A stretch of DNA of 64,000 bases. Source: Dolichospermum planctonicum. Its GTDB lineage: Bacteria; Cyanobacteriota; Cyanobacteriia; Cyanobacteriales; Nostocaceae. The DNA lies in assembly GCF_005402965.1 (NCBI RefSeq), contig NZ_BJCF01000024.1:1-64000 (forward strand), given 5' to 3'. Under the pieces are notes generated by a model. It did not search any database and was not told where the DNA came from. It was given only the letters and a program-made list of their open reading frames with translations. The position numbers and the translations under genes are program-made. The stretch's first letter is position 1. Each line of letters opens with the position of its first letter. This document shows positions 47,565-58,648 of the stretch, one piece after another.

Positions 47565-47995
47565 AGCAAGTAGCTTTGAGTGAGGTACACCTTGTGCGGG
47601 CAAGATGCCCGCACCACAAGAGTTTTATTATTAATATCTGTACTTCATAAACGGATAACTGCTGTATCTAAAAGATAAAGCAAGTTCGGCTTGAGTGAGG
47701 TACACTTTGTGCGGGCAAGATGCCCGCACCACAAGAGTTTTATTATTAATATCTGTACTTCATAAACGGATAACTGCTGTATCTAAAAGATAAAGCAAGT
47801 AGCTTTGAGTGAGGTACACTTTGTGCGGGCAAGATGCCCGCACCACAAGAGTTTTATTGTTAATATCTGTACTTCATAAACGGATAACTGCTGTATCTAA
47901 AAGATAAAGCAAGTAGCTTTGAGTGAGGTACACTTTGTGCGGGCAAGATGCCCGCACCACAAGAGTTTTATTATTAATATCTGTACTTCATAAGA
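47565..47995 (-). repeat. Tandem array of a 114-115 bp unit, nearly four copies
   Basis: Unit landmarks (GAGTGAGGTACAC) at 47578, 47693, 47807 and 47921. Each unit holds GTGCGGGCAAGATGCCCGCAC, ACAAGAGTTTTATT and ATATCTGTACTTCATAA. In reverse orientation the unit matches the single elements at 15812 and 53785. Copies differ by few bases, so expansion is recent. The array fills the space between the type IIG gene and the atpC terminator. Confidence 0.85.
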
Positions 47996-48045
47996 TCGGG
48001 AACTGCTGTAAAGCTAATGAAATTAAAATAAAATACCAATAAAAT

Positions 48046-48068
48046 AGGGTGGACAAACAGCCCACCCT
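48046..48068 (-). terminator. Terminator of atpD-atpC
   Basis: Read on the minus strand: AGGGTGGGCTGTTTGTCCACCCT, a 7-bp stem followed by ATTTTATTGGTATTTTATTT. It lies 26 bp past the atpC stop. Confidence 0.65.
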
Positions 48069-48093
48069 GAAAATCCAGCAGTTGTAATTAAAT

Positions 48094-48507
48094 TTACACC
48101 AAACCACCAGCAGCTTGAAAACGAGCGCGAGCGCGTTTAAGTTCTTTTGTAGCCTGGATTTTTCCTTGAAGATCTTCTTGTGTAACTTGATTTAGGCGTG
48201 TTTGTGCATCATTAAAAGCAGTGCGGGCTTCTTCAAGTTTAATTGAGTCACCACGTTCCGCACCGTTGACTAGAATTGTCACTTCATCTTCATCAACTTC
48301 AGCAAACCCACCTAAAAGAGCGATCGCTTGCCAATTGGCATTTTTATTAGCCCGAACACGCATAACACCAATATCTAAAGCTGTTAACATGGGGGCGTGT
48401 CCACTCAGGACACCTAACTGACCAGTAGTGCTAGGTAAAACTACTTCATCAGCTTCAGCATCCCAAACGATTTTATCTGGGGAAATTACACGAACGGTCA
48501 GAGTCAT
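48094..48507 (-). CDS. atpC: ATP synthase epsilon subunit
   Basis: 137 residues, normal length. Epsilon forms the central stalk foot of F1 and inhibits hydrolysis. N-terminal beta sandwich (LTVRVISPDKIVWDAEADEV, LPSTTGQLGVLSGHAPMLTALDIG) and C-terminal helical hairpin (LEEARTAFNDAQTRL, ARARFQAAGG). It follows atpD by 92 bp, a gap filled with GGTAATTGGTAATTGG and ACCCATTACCCATT repeats. atpD-atpC as a separate pair is the usual cyanobacterial arrangement. Confidence 0.96.
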   Translation of the reverse strand: MTLTVRVISPDKIVWDAEADEVVLPSTTGQLGVLSGHAPMLTALDIGVMRVRANKNANWQAIALLGGFAEVDEDEVTILVNGAERGDSIKLEEARTAFNDAQTRLNQVTQEDLQGKIQATKELKRARARFQAAGGLV

Positions 48508-48599
48508 ATTCTTTAGTTTCTACTTATGGTTGGTAATTGGTAATTGGTAATTGGTAATTGGGAGGAACTTCTTACCCATTACCCATTACCCATTAGCCA

Positions 48600-50439
<1,840 letters not shown>

Positions 50440-51102
50440 CTAATTAACTTTTTTTAAGACAACACAGCTAACAGAAATATCTTTGAATAGCCATAAAGCA
50501 TATTTTAGAGAATCAAACCAACGCAATGGTTGGTAAATGGGTAACATAAGTCGAATCAACATCGCTAGTGTATACAATATGGGAGTAGTAGTAGTTGATT
50601 TTACTAAATAACCCCCTGGGAGAATTTCCCCATTGACAATTTTGAAATCGGGAAACAGGCTACTTAATTCCTGGATACTGGGTCGAAACATTGTATCAAT
50701 AGGATCGCAGTGATAAGGATATTTATAGGGAACTGTCACGAAAAGATAGCCATTTTTAGGGACAATAGAGCTAATAATTTTACTTATTTCTTCTCTGTTA
50801 TTGATGTGTTCCAATAGGTTGGAGCAGATAACAGATTGAATATTCATTTCTGAAAGTTTCTTTAAAAAATCAAGGCTGCATAAGTCTCCGACGAGATCAA
50901 CACCTATATCATTTTTTATGTCCGTATGAATTACTGAGTAGCCTTTTGTTCTGGCAGGTTTGAATAATAACTCATCAATCCAGGGTTGTTCTTCTTCTCT
51001 AAATTTTTTGTTAGAACTACCAATATTCAGCATAGGGAATACACTGTTAGGATTGAGAGAATAGATTATATTTGCTAACCACTTAGCTTCTTCCCTGAAC
51101 AT
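50440..51102 (-). CDS. Class I SAM-dependent methyltransferase
   Basis: 220 residues. FPMLNIGSSNKKF corresponds to motif I (Asp/Asn-rich variant), then VIHTDIKND (acidic ribose-binding), VDLVGDLCSLDFL, and VICSNLLEHINNREEI, the post-II motif common in type 11 methyltransferases. The C-terminal 60 residues contain a hydrophobic stretch (PILYTLAMLIRLMLPIYQPL) suggesting membrane contact. Substrate unknown; such proteins often act on lipids or sugars. It stands between the GTPase gene and atpD. Confidence 0.72.
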   Translation of the reverse strand: MFREEAKWLANIIYSLNPNSVFPMLNIGSSNKKFREEEQPWIDELLFKPARTKGYSVIHTDIKNDIGVDLVGDLCSLDFLKKLSEMNIQSVICSNLLEHINNREEISKIISSIVPKNGYLFVTVPYKYPYHCDPIDTMFRPSIQELSSLFPDFKIVNGEILPGGYLVKSTTTTPILYTLAMLIRLMLPIYQPLRWFDSLKYALWLFKDISVSCVVLKKVN

Positions 51103-51179
51103 AATGATTTAATGTCATGTAATTTGACCATCTTAAACGAAAATCAGGATATTTTTTACTCATAAGATATATTCATAAA

Positions 51180-51222
51180 TTTGAGATTAATTTGAGATTA
51201 ATTTGAGATTAATTTGAGATTT
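51180..51222. repeat. Tandem 11-bp repeat (TTGAGATTAAT x 4)
   Basis: Four near-perfect units; the innermost overlaps the last codons and stop of the GTPase gene (ends at 51209). The repeat may have been copied from the gene's 3' end. Confidence 0.75.
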
Positions 51223-52648
51223 TTTTTCTCAGTTTAACTTTGATCAATAATTCATCTTTAATACGGTTTAAAATCGAAGTTTCATTTAAAGTTGAGAGAA
51301 TTTGATTAACTACTGCCTTTGGTCCATCTGGTCCCCAATTTGCACCATTTGCTAAATAGGCTTTAGTAACTTGTCCGATACCATAAGAAGAGACACCAGC
51401 TACTCCTGCTTGAGTAATAGCTATGGATAAATAGGGTCCAATTGTCATTCCTGCGGTTGCTGTTGTTGAGATTCCTAACAAAGTTTTTAAACCACTTAAA
51501 CCAAGATTTGCGAATAGTTCACTAGCACCAATACCACCCATACTCACAGCGATTTTTTGGAGTAATTTGACAGCACCAGTTTCTGTCATAGGGATACCAT
51601 AAAGTTTAGATAGACCTAAAATTAAGGAAATATCTATAATGACAGCACTTAATATATCAACTACTGTAACAGGATTGAGGGCGATCGCCAATGCTTTAGT
51701 AATTACTGCTTTCCAAATTAACTGATTAGCATTTTCTTCCCTAATGATCAGTTTACGCTGTACCAATTGCTCATTGACATGATCAGCATACAGCATAGTA
51801 TTTAAAGCCACTAAAGCCTTACCTTCACGGTGGAGAACTTCCAAAATTTTTAATTTTAGTTCTTCAACTTGCGACTTACCTTTTTGTAATTTTACACTCC
51901 TAGTACCATCGGAATTTTGTACTGCAATTCTTACCAATGGAGCAGCGGAAGCCATGACAATTTCTGCTGGTGAAAGTAATTCTCGTACCCTATCATCTCG
52001 AATTTTTTCGTAAATTGTAATTCTGTCAGTTTCAGGATATTGATCAACTTTATTAAAGACCAAGATTATCGGTTTACCTACTTCTCGTAATTGAGATAAA
52101 GCTAGTTGTTCAATTTTAGTCATATCTCCTGCAATCACAAACAGAATTAAATCAGCTTGTTTAGCGATTTGTTCAGCCAAAGCGGCGCGAGTTTCACCGT
52201 CTACTTCATCTAATCCGGGAGTATCAATTAATTCCACTTGAGATTGGCCGTTGCTAGGTAATGTAGCTTTCAAAGTTCCCAAAACTTCTTCACTAATACT
52301 CCAATTTACCATTTGAGCATCACGAGTCACACCATGTAAAGGACCAGTAACAAAGACCTCTTCACCAACTAAAGCATTAAGAAGAGAAGATTTACCACGT
52401 CCTACCATCCCAAAAGCAGCAATTTGGACTACCATGCTTTCTAATTTATCTAGCATAGTTTCCAAATCGTGAATTTCAGCTTCTAAACCTAATTTTTCCC
52501 CAGGAGAAAGATCCAGATTATTCACTAAGTTTCGTAATGCGGTTTTGGCTTGTTTGTAATTAAGTTCCGCTTGAATATCGTCAAAGGTAAAAATGGCACT
52601 GTCTAGTTCTTCTTCCCAGTTGGGGATAGATTCGGGTCTAGTATTCAT
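51209..52648 (-). CDS. Era-like GTPase with C-terminal DUF697 membrane domain
   Basis: About 479 residues from the ATG at 52648 (MNTRPESIPNWEEELDSAIF), preferred because the extra 12 residues from 52684 lack conservation; neither start has a strong ribosome-binding site. G domain: G1 GMVGRGKSSLLN, G3 DTPGLDEV, G4 NKVD, G5 ASAAP. After about residue 320 there are hydrophobic segments (DILSAVIIDISLILGLSKLY; TATAGMTIGPYLSIAITQAG) typical of DUF697, which also places GxGxxS-like turns before the end. Members are often linked to envelope or stress functions, but the exact role is unknown. Nothing suggests an operon. Confidence 0.85.
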   Translation of the reverse strand: MNTRPESIPNWEEELDSAIFTFDDIQAELNYKQAKTALRNLVNNLDLSPGEKLGLEAEIHDLETMLDKLESMVVQIAAFGMVGRGKSSLLNALVGEEVFVTGPLHGVTRDAQMVNWSISEEVLGTLKATLPSNGQSQVELIDTPGLDEVDGETRAALAEQIAKQADLILFVIAGDMTKIEQLALSQLREVGKPIILVFNKVDQYPETDRITIYEKIRDDRVRELLSPAEIVMASAAPLVRIAVQNSDGTRSVKLQKGKSQVEELKLKILEVLHREGKALVALNTMLYADHVNEQLVQRKLIIREENANQLIWKAVITKALAIALNPVTVVDILSAVIIDISLILGLSKLYGIPMTETGAVKLLQKIAVSMGGIGASELFANLGLSGLKTLLGISTTATAGMTIGPYLSIAITQAGVAGVSSYGIGQVTKAYLANGANWGPDGPKAVVNQILSTLNETSILNRIKDELLIKVKLRKKISN

Positions 52649-52736
52649 TTTGAGGAACACAAAATATTGGTCATAGACGTTCAATGGGTAGGGATTCTCG
52701 GCTCTACAATCTTTACCTATTTTGCCAAAATTTATT

Positions 52737-53531
52737 TTATCTTTGCCAAAATGGACTCTCCATTCTTAAAAATACCACACGGCCAAAATCTTCGGGAACA
52801 TGAAATTGGGGGTCTGGAGTTTGGCCCGAAGACCATTGGCTATGCTGTGGATTTGTTTTACCACCTAAGCGGTTCAGGTTGAGATGCCAAATTTCTCCTG
52901 ATTTGGGTGGTGTATTCTTGGCTACCTTAGCAAAATTGCTGAAGGGAATCGCCGCTTCTAAAATCCAATATTTATCTGTATCACTGTCGTCATTTAGCGT
53001 CCCGACAATTGAGGTAGCAATTTTTATGCCTTCACCATTCCATGCGGAGGTGAATGGCCGTACTGGACCTTGAGGATGAAATTGATCTAGAAATGCCCCC
53101 CGCACGTTCATTTCAATATTAAAATAGACCTGGGGTTTATCTACATTCGGTGCTGTAAACACTTCTACACAATCGTCCTCATAAACTGCACTATCACGCT
53201 GAGTTTGTTCTGCCCAAATATGTGCATCTTCAACAATAAAAGATACATATAAATTATCATTATCCCACAGCAATTTACTGACTGTTTGTTCTTGCTTCCC
53301 CGAATTCCACCAGGGAAATTTGAATTTCCCTACATCCGGCGCAGCCGTCCATCCTGGCTCATCTAATTTGCCATCAATGATTATTGGTGTACTTATGTAA
53401 AAAATAGTATAAAATAGTTGGCTACGTGCAAATGCTGTCAGGGATGAAAAAAGTATAAATAATATAACTAATAGGGATAAAAGAGCAGCATTGAGTATTT
53501 TTTTGTATTGAAAATTTTTCAATTGTTTCAT
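52737..53531 (-). CDS. Secreted carbohydrate-binding family 9-like protein
   Basis: 264 residues. N-terminal signal peptide or anchor (ILNAALLSLLVILFILFSSLTAFA, about 12-36). The mature part is a CBM9-like beta sandwich: IIIDGKLDEPGWTAAPDVGKF, VSKLLWDNDNLYVSFIVEDAHIWA, DCVEVFTAPN, YWILEAAIPFSNFA and GEIWHLNLNRLGG. Such domains bind sugars or form part of outer-layer proteins. It lies next to, but divergent from, a Tat-exported DUF362 protein, and near a SMP-30-like secreted protein. Confidence 0.85.
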   Translation of the reverse strand: MKQLKNFQYKKILNAALLSLLVILFILFSSLTAFARSQLFYTIFYISTPIIIDGKLDEPGWTAAPDVGKFKFPWWNSGKQEQTVSKLLWDNDNLYVSFIVEDAHIWAEQTQRDSAVYEDDCVEVFTAPNVDKPQVYFNIEMNVRGAFLDQFHPQGPVRPFTSAWNGEGIKIATSIVGTLNDDSDTDKYWILEAAIPFSNFAKVAKNTPPKSGEIWHLNLNRLGGKTNPQHSQWSSGQTPDPQFHVPEDFGRVVFLRMESPFWQR

Positions 53532-53958
53532 AGTAATTAGGGCTTAGGACTTAAACACCGTAGAAATTAACCATAGTCTGTACTAACAAATAAAATCCCG
53601 TCATTTCAAACTGTTGGCAACTACCTTTGGATAGATAGTAATCTCTTGCTAATTGTGTAAGAATCAAGCCTGATTATTTGACAATCTCAAACCCAATTTT
53701 TCGTGATTTTTGTGAATGAGTGCGTCAATAGTTAGGTTTTGGCCTGAGTTCTGAGCTTTAACAAGAAGATCAATTTCCGGTGTTATGAGGTACAGATATT
53801 AATGATAAAACTCTTGTGGTGCGGGCATCTTGCCCGCTAATGGTGTATCTCAGTCAGGGAAATGTTGTAATTTCAAAAAACTACGTTTTTCAAGGTAGAA
53901 ACCCTTTATTGCTAATCTTCGCTAGTTTCACCCCAATCAGATATCTGGTTTTTAAGGT
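53532..53958. other. Intergenic region with one dispersed hairpin element
   Basis: 427 bp between divergent genes. Positions 53785-53875 hold a single copy of the GCGGGCATCTTGCCCGC element (see 15812). The remainder is AT-rich, with the promoters of both flanking genes presumably here. No gene is seen. Confidence 0.6.
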
Positions 53959-55167
53959 ATGAGTAACTTTTCTGATAACTTCTTAAACATTAACCGCCGT
54001 CAGCTTTTATTAGGAACACTCTCAGTAGGGGCGGGTAGTGTGATGGGAATATTCCACAAATTTTCTCTGGCAACAGCTACACCAGTAATTTCACGATTAG
54101 GTATCCCAGGTTCCTTCCCCGGACGGGTTGTGGAAGTCGGGCATATTGAATCTGTAGTTAATGGTGAATTTCGTCGTGAACCAGTTCGCCAGATGGTTGC
54201 CCGTGGCATGATGGAGTTAACAGGTGCAGCAGATAATGTCAGTTCCTGGCGTTCCATGTTTGAGCGTGGGGATGTAGTAGGAATTAAGGTTAACCCAGTG
54301 GGCGCACCGCTGGCTATCTCTAATCATGTCTTAATTTATGAAGTCGTTAATGGATTGAAGTCTGCTGGTGTTAAACCACAAGATATAATTATTTTTGATC
54401 GCTATGGCGATATGTGGGCTAAAGCTGGCTACCAAAAACATCTCCCGGATGGTGTGCGGGGTGGAGGTGCAGTAGAAAAGTATGACGATGTTCAACTTGA
54501 TATTAAGGGATACGATCCAGAAGTTTACGCCTATATGGAACTTATTGATCCCAAACTTCACGACCCCAAAGATGATCGTACCCGGCGATCGCATCTTTGT
54601 AATATAGTCTCCAAGCAAATTAACAAATTAATTAATATTCCCGTACTCAAAGATCATGGTTCCGCTGGTATCACTGGTGCTTTGAAGAACCTCTCTCATG
54701 GACTAGTTAATAATGTCGCCCGCAGTCATGCAAAACCGGAAACTAACGCCTGTAATATTTTCATTCCTACTATCTGTTCCCTCCAGCCCATTCGAGAAAA
54801 GACTGTGCTTAACATTATGGATGGATTGGTAGGAGTGTATCAAAAGGGTCCTTTTGGTAAAAAGGATTCGCCCTATACTTGGCCTTATCGCTCCCTGCTC
54901 TTTGCTACAGATCCAGTAGCCATGGATCGCATTGAGTGGCAAATCATTGATGCCAAGCGTGCTGCAATGAATCTACCTCCTGTGGCCAAAACCGGGAGAA
55001 TGGGAGTCCAATCTCCAGCCAAGCAAACAGGTATTACGGGAGGAACAACCTCGGAGGAAGAAGGATTTGATATGCGCCAGCCGCAGCATATAATGATTGC
55101 TGCGGCACTGGGTTTAGGGGTTGCAGATATTGAAAAGATTAACCACGTAAAGATTAGACTGGCTTGA
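53959..55167 (+). CDS. Tat-exported DUF362 domain protein
   Basis: 402 residues. Twin-arginine signal NRRQLLLGTLSVGAGSVMG (R13-R14), then a DUF362 domain: GDVVGIKVNPVG, GVKPQDIIIFDRYGDMW, VLKDHGSAGITGALKNLSHG and LLFATDPVAMDRIEWQIID. DUF362 proteins are sometimes iron-sulfur proteins, but no Cys cluster (CxxCxxC) is present here. Tat export implies folding with a cofactor before translocation. The function is unknown. Monocistronic. Confidence 0.87.
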   Translation: MSNFSDNFLNINRRQLLLGTLSVGAGSVMGIFHKFSLATATPVISRLGIPGSFPGRVVEVGHIESVVNGEFRREPVRQMVARGMMELTGAADNVSSWRSMFERGDVVGIKVNPVGAPLAISNHVLIYEVVNGLKSAGVKPQDIIIFDRYGDMWAKAGYQKHLPDGVRGGGAVEKYDDVQLDIKGYDPEVYAYMELIDPKLHDPKDDRTRRSHLCNIVSKQINKLINIPVLKDHGSAGITGALKNLSHGLVNNVARSHAKPETNACNIFIPTICSLQPIREKTVLNIMDGLVGVYQKGPFGKKDSPYTWPYRSLLFATDPVAMDRIEWQIIDAKRAAMNLPPVAKTGRMGVQSPAKQTGITGGTTSEEEGFDMRQPQHIMIAAALGLGVADIEKINHVKIRLA

Positions 55168-55228
55168 ACCCACTTCCTTAAAATTCTGAGAAAGCTATTC
55201 CTTTTTCTCAATACCTTCGCCATTTTTT

Positions 55229-55318
55229 GTAGGTTGGTTTAAGCGACAGCGCAACAAATACGCATTTGTCGGGTCATGGCTTCGCCACACTTTGTGAACG
55301 TGCTTCAACCCAACCTAC
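55229..55318. repeat. 90-bp element with terminal inverted repeats (GTAGGTTGG...CCAACCTAC)
   Basis: Ends GTAGGTTGG (55229-55237) and CCAACCTAC (55310-55318) are perfect inverted repeats; the interior has AAGCGACAGCGCAAC. It is a miniature-element-like repeat well known in cyanobacterial intergenic DNA. A shorter relative truncates the PIN gene at 8297. Confidence 0.7.
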
Positions 55319-55333
55319 GAATCAAGGATTTTT

Positions 55334-56263
55334 TCAATTAGCATTTTTAGCACGATGCCGCATTTTCCAAGACCTGCCCGGATGTTCCACTTGAAAGGTC
55401 TCTATATTGCCTTTATCGGCTATAGTCACAAAGCCAGTGCGTCCATCCTGGCCTCCAAAGTCAATATTGGTTGGTTGTTGACCAATGAGTCGGATGGTTT
55501 TGAGGATTTTTCCTTCGGGAGACATTTTGACAACTTCTCCTTTGCCCCAGCGGGTGATATACAGGTTTCCCATGATGTCGCTACGCATTCCATCTAAACC
55601 ACCATCTGAAAATTGATGTAGTAGTCTTTTGTGACTTACTTCACCTTTTGAATTTAAGTCATATACCCAAACTCTAAGTTGCTTAGTTTCATTAACGTAA
55701 AGTCTGGTTTGATCTGGTGACACTTCAATGCCGTTGGTCGTTCCCATATTTTTTTCCAAGAGTTCAGTTTTACCATCTTTATTGATACGCCACAACTGAC
55801 CCGTACCCTCTTTCCAATTGGGATCACTGGCAAAGAGAATATCATTGTCCATAATAGCCAAATCATTTGGTTGATTCATTTTGGGTTCATCAGCAAACAC
55901 ACTGATCTTTCCCTCTGGAGTGATTTTCAGCACCTTGTGTCCTGTATAGTCAGCGACAAACATCTCATCTCGACGGTTAAACCGAATACCATTAGCGGTA
56001 CTACCCTTGGGCATATTAACAAATAAGCTGCTAACCCCATCTGGAGTAACCCGACCAATCGTTTCCTTTTGTCCAAAGCTCACAGCATATAAATTTCCAT
56101 TTTTATCAACAGCAGCTCCCTCAATTTGGGGGGTAAATGTTCCCTCCTTAGTGAAGGCGCGACTTTGGTAGGGCCTGATCGCTAGGGAACTGGATAGGAA
56201 ACATAACCAAGTCGTTCCCATAATCCAGGGGATAACTTTCCATCTTGCAATATTTAACCGCAA
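55334..56263 (-). CDS. SMP-30/gluconolactonase-like beta-propeller protein, secreted
   Basis: 309 residues with an N-terminal signal peptide (VIPWIMGTTWLCFLSSSLAI). Six repeated blades: QIEGAAVDKNGNLYAVSFGQ, TANGIRFNRRDEMFVADYTG, QPNDLAIMDNDILFASDPNW, TTNGIEVSPDQTRLYVNET, GLDGMRSDIMGNLYITRWGK, PTNIDFGGQDGRTGFVTIAD. The Glu, Asn and Asp positions used for metal binding by SMP-30 lactonases appear kept (E of IEGAA, N of PNDLA, N of TNGIE and D of LDGMR). The likely reaction is hydrolysis of a sugar lactone in the periplasm. It converges with the DUF362 gene. Confidence 0.88.
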   Translation of the reverse strand: MRLNIARWKVIPWIMGTTWLCFLSSSLAIRPYQSRAFTKEGTFTPQIEGAAVDKNGNLYAVSFGQKETIGRVTPDGVSSLFVNMPKGSTANGIRFNRRDEMFVADYTGHKVLKITPEGKISVFADEPKMNQPNDLAIMDNDILFASDPNWKEGTGQLWRINKDGKTELLEKNMGTTNGIEVSPDQTRLYVNETKQLRVWVYDLNSKGEVSHKRLLHQFSDGGLDGMRSDIMGNLYITRWGKGEVVKMSPEGKILKTIRLIGQQPTNIDFGGQDGRTGFVTIADKGNIETFQVEHPGRSWKMRHRAKNAN

Positions 56264-56441
56264 TTAGAACCTTCCTCATCATATTAGACCTATCCAAAAT
56301 ATAATCCAGGGACAAAAAAATGGTAGAAGGTAAAACAGTATTGTTGATTAAGCAGATGAATTTTAGTCTTACGCAAAGGTCAGAGTTTTAAAAAAAGGTT
56401 CAATTCTAGAATTTCATATCTCAATTCAACAATACCAAAAT

Positions 56442-57206
56442 TTAAGATATAACAACCTGATGTAATTCATTGGGAGTAAGATGAGAATGAACAACTTCAC
56501 CATCACGAAACCAAACAATGCGCTTAGTTTGACGCGCAACTTCTGATTCATGGGTGACGATAACAACAGTAATCCCACTGCTATTAAGTTCACTAAATAA
56601 ATCTAATACTTCTTGAGTTGTATGAGAATCAAGTGCGCCGGTGGGTTCGTCAGCCAGGAGAACAACGGGACGGTTGACAATGGCGCGAGCGATCGCTACT
56701 CTTTGTTGTTGTCCTCCTGATAATTGGGTAGGTTTATTATTGAGGCGTTTTTCTAAACCGACCTTGATTAATGCTTCTGTGGCTCGTTCTTTTCTTTCCC
56801 CAGGTTTAACACCAGCATATACCATTGGTAACATGACATTTTCTAAGGCTGTTAATTGGTTTAATAAATGGAATTGTTGAAAGACAAACCCTAATTTTTT
56901 ATTACGAATATGCGCCAATTCTGTATCACTCATTTGCGCGACATTCAAATTATCTAAATAATAACTTCCCTGACTAGGACGATCTAAACAACCGATAATA
57001 TTCATGGCTGTGGATTTCCCCGAACCAGAAGGACCCATTATCGAACAATATTCACCTTTTTCTATCACCAAATTCACTTGATTAAGTGCTTTAACTTCTA
57101 TATCTCCAATTCCATAAACTTTAAAAATATCCTCTAAACAAATAATTGCTGATTCTGGTGCAGCTTGGGGAACATTCGTATTATTAAAAGTCAGAGTATT
57201 AGCCAT
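56442..57206 (-). CDS. ABC transporter ATP-binding protein (MacB-type)
   Basis: 254 residues. Walker [17 protein letters not shown]-loop [17 protein letters not shown], signature [15 protein letters not shown], Walker [17 protein letters not shown] and H-loop VIVTHE are all intact. The sequence is of the LolD/MacB-N class. It is the third gene after the adaptor and permease on the same strand (195 bp after the permease), forming an ATPase/permease/adaptor export system. Confidence 0.93.
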   Translation of the reverse strand: MANTLTFNNTNVPQAAPESAIICLEDIFKVYGIGDIEVKALNQVNLVIEKGEYCSIMGPSGSGKSTAMNIIGCLDRPSQGSYYLDNLNVAQMSDTELAHIRNKKLGFVFQQFHLLNQLTALENVMLPMVYAGVKPGERKERATEALIKVGLEKRLNNKPTQLSGGQQQRVAIARAIVNRPVVLLADEPTGALDSHTTQEVLDLFSELNSSGITVVIVTHESEVARQTKRIVWFRDGEVVHSHLTPNELHQVVIS

Positions 57207-57400
57207 AAAGATTTATCCTCATGTAGACTGTCATTGTAGCATAGAGATTGCTGTTTGTGTGAATTTTAATTAAAAATGCGATGACTAGAACACCGATTCT
57301 GTAATCCACAAAATGGCGATTTTATGTAGGGGCAAACCCCCCGTGGTTGCCCCGATAATTCATGGTTAAACCGATACTAAATCTGTAATTTTAATTATTT

Positions 57401-58618
57401 TTACGCCGTTCTTAGTGCTACCATGGGATCAAGTTGAGCCGCACGACGTGCCGGAACGACACCGAAGAATAAACCAATAGCACCAGAAACACTCGCAGTT
57501 AAAAGAACTGCTGCTGGGGAAATTGTAGATTGAAAAGGGCTAAATATTCCCACTAAAATGATGCTACCACCACCTAAAATAATGCCGATTAAACCACCAG
57601 TTACTGATAATATCACAGCTTCAATCATAAATTGCAAAAGGATGTCCTGTTGCGTTGCACCGATAGCTTTACGCAGTCCAATTTCTTGAGTACGTTCAGT
57701 CACAGAAACTAGCATAATATTCATAATCCCAATACCACCCACAAATAAGGAAATACTAGCTATTGCAGCCAACATTATTGTCAATCCTCCGGTAATTGAA
57801 TTACTGATTTCTAAGAGGTTCTTTTGGGTTTGAATGGTAAAATCATCTTCGCGGATAATTTTGTGCCGACGACGCAGTAAATTTGTCATTTGAAACTCTG
57901 CTGCTGATATACTATTTTCATCATTCGCTGATACAGAAATCATGGCAATATTAATACCAAAAGGGGATGTTCTCCCCACTAAACGACTAAACATGGTATT
58001 AATGGGAATATAGACGGTATCATCATTGTTACTCCCAAAGGAAGAACCTTTGGCTACGGTTAAACCAATTACTTGAAAGGTAGTATTTTGAATGCGGATT
58101 TTCTGACCCAGAGGATTTTGATTATCAAATAGTTTATTGGCTAAATCTGGACCTAATATTGCTACTCTTTTACTCCGTTTAATATCGAATTCATTAAAAA
58201 ACCTTCCTTCCTTAATTTCTAAACTACGAACTGTGGGATAATTAGGAGTAGTACCGATAACCGTACTTGTTGTATTTCGATTGCGATAAGTGATTGTAAT
58301 TCGGTTATTAATCTCTGGAGCAACTTCTTTGACTGCACGGACTTGTTTAGCGATCGCTTTAGCATCTTGTAAAACCAAAGTTCTCGGTACTCCTGTTGCT
58401 CTACTGCGAGTTCCTGGACTACCGGGAATAACAAATAAAGTATTAGGTCCTAAGGATTGAAATTGTTTATTTGTAAATATTTTTGCCCCTTCTCCAATCC
58501 CAATCATAGCAATAACTGAGGCATTACCAATAATAATTCCCAACATGGTCAAACTACTCCGCAACTTATTAGCTAATAAGGTGGTAGTTGCCATTTTCAC
58601 GCTTTCTAAAATGTCCAT
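57401..58618 (-). CDS. ABC transporter permease (MacB/FtsX family)
   Basis: 405 residues. N-terminal transmembrane helix (LLANKLRSSLTMLGIIIGNASVIAMIGIG), then a MacB periplasmic domain (about 40-270), then three helices (GGLTIMLAAIASISLFVGGI, IEAVILSVTGGLIGIILGGG, AAVLLTASVSGAIGLFFGVVPARRA). TERTQEIGLRKAIGA is the cytoplasmic coupling helix of the family. It is MacB-like, with its ATPase on a separate chain. It lies 30 bp after the adaptor gene. The closest heterocyst relative would be DevC, but the TTLLANKLRSSLTMLGIIIG start is MacB-type. Confidence 0.92.
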   Translation of the reverse strand: MDILESVKMATTTLLANKLRSSLTMLGIIIGNASVIAMIGIGEGAKIFTNKQFQSLGPNTLFVIPGSPGTRSRATGVPRTLVLQDAKAIAKQVRAVKEVAPEINNRITITYRNRNTTSTVIGTTPNYPTVRSLEIKEGRFFNEFDIKRSKRVAILGPDLANKLFDNQNPLGQKIRIQNTTFQVIGLTVAKGSSFGSNNDDTVYIPINTMFSRLVGRTSPFGINIAMISVSANDENSISAAEFQMTNLLRRRHKIIREDDFTIQTQKNLLEISNSITGGLTIMLAAIASISLFVGGIGIMNIMLVSVTERTQEIGLRKAIGATQQDILLQFMIEAVILSVTGGLIGIILGGGSIILVGIFSPFQSTISPAAVLLTASVSGAIGLFFGVVPARRAAQLDPMVALRTA

Positions 58619-58648
58619 AATTTATGTTTTATGTTTAATGTTTAATGT

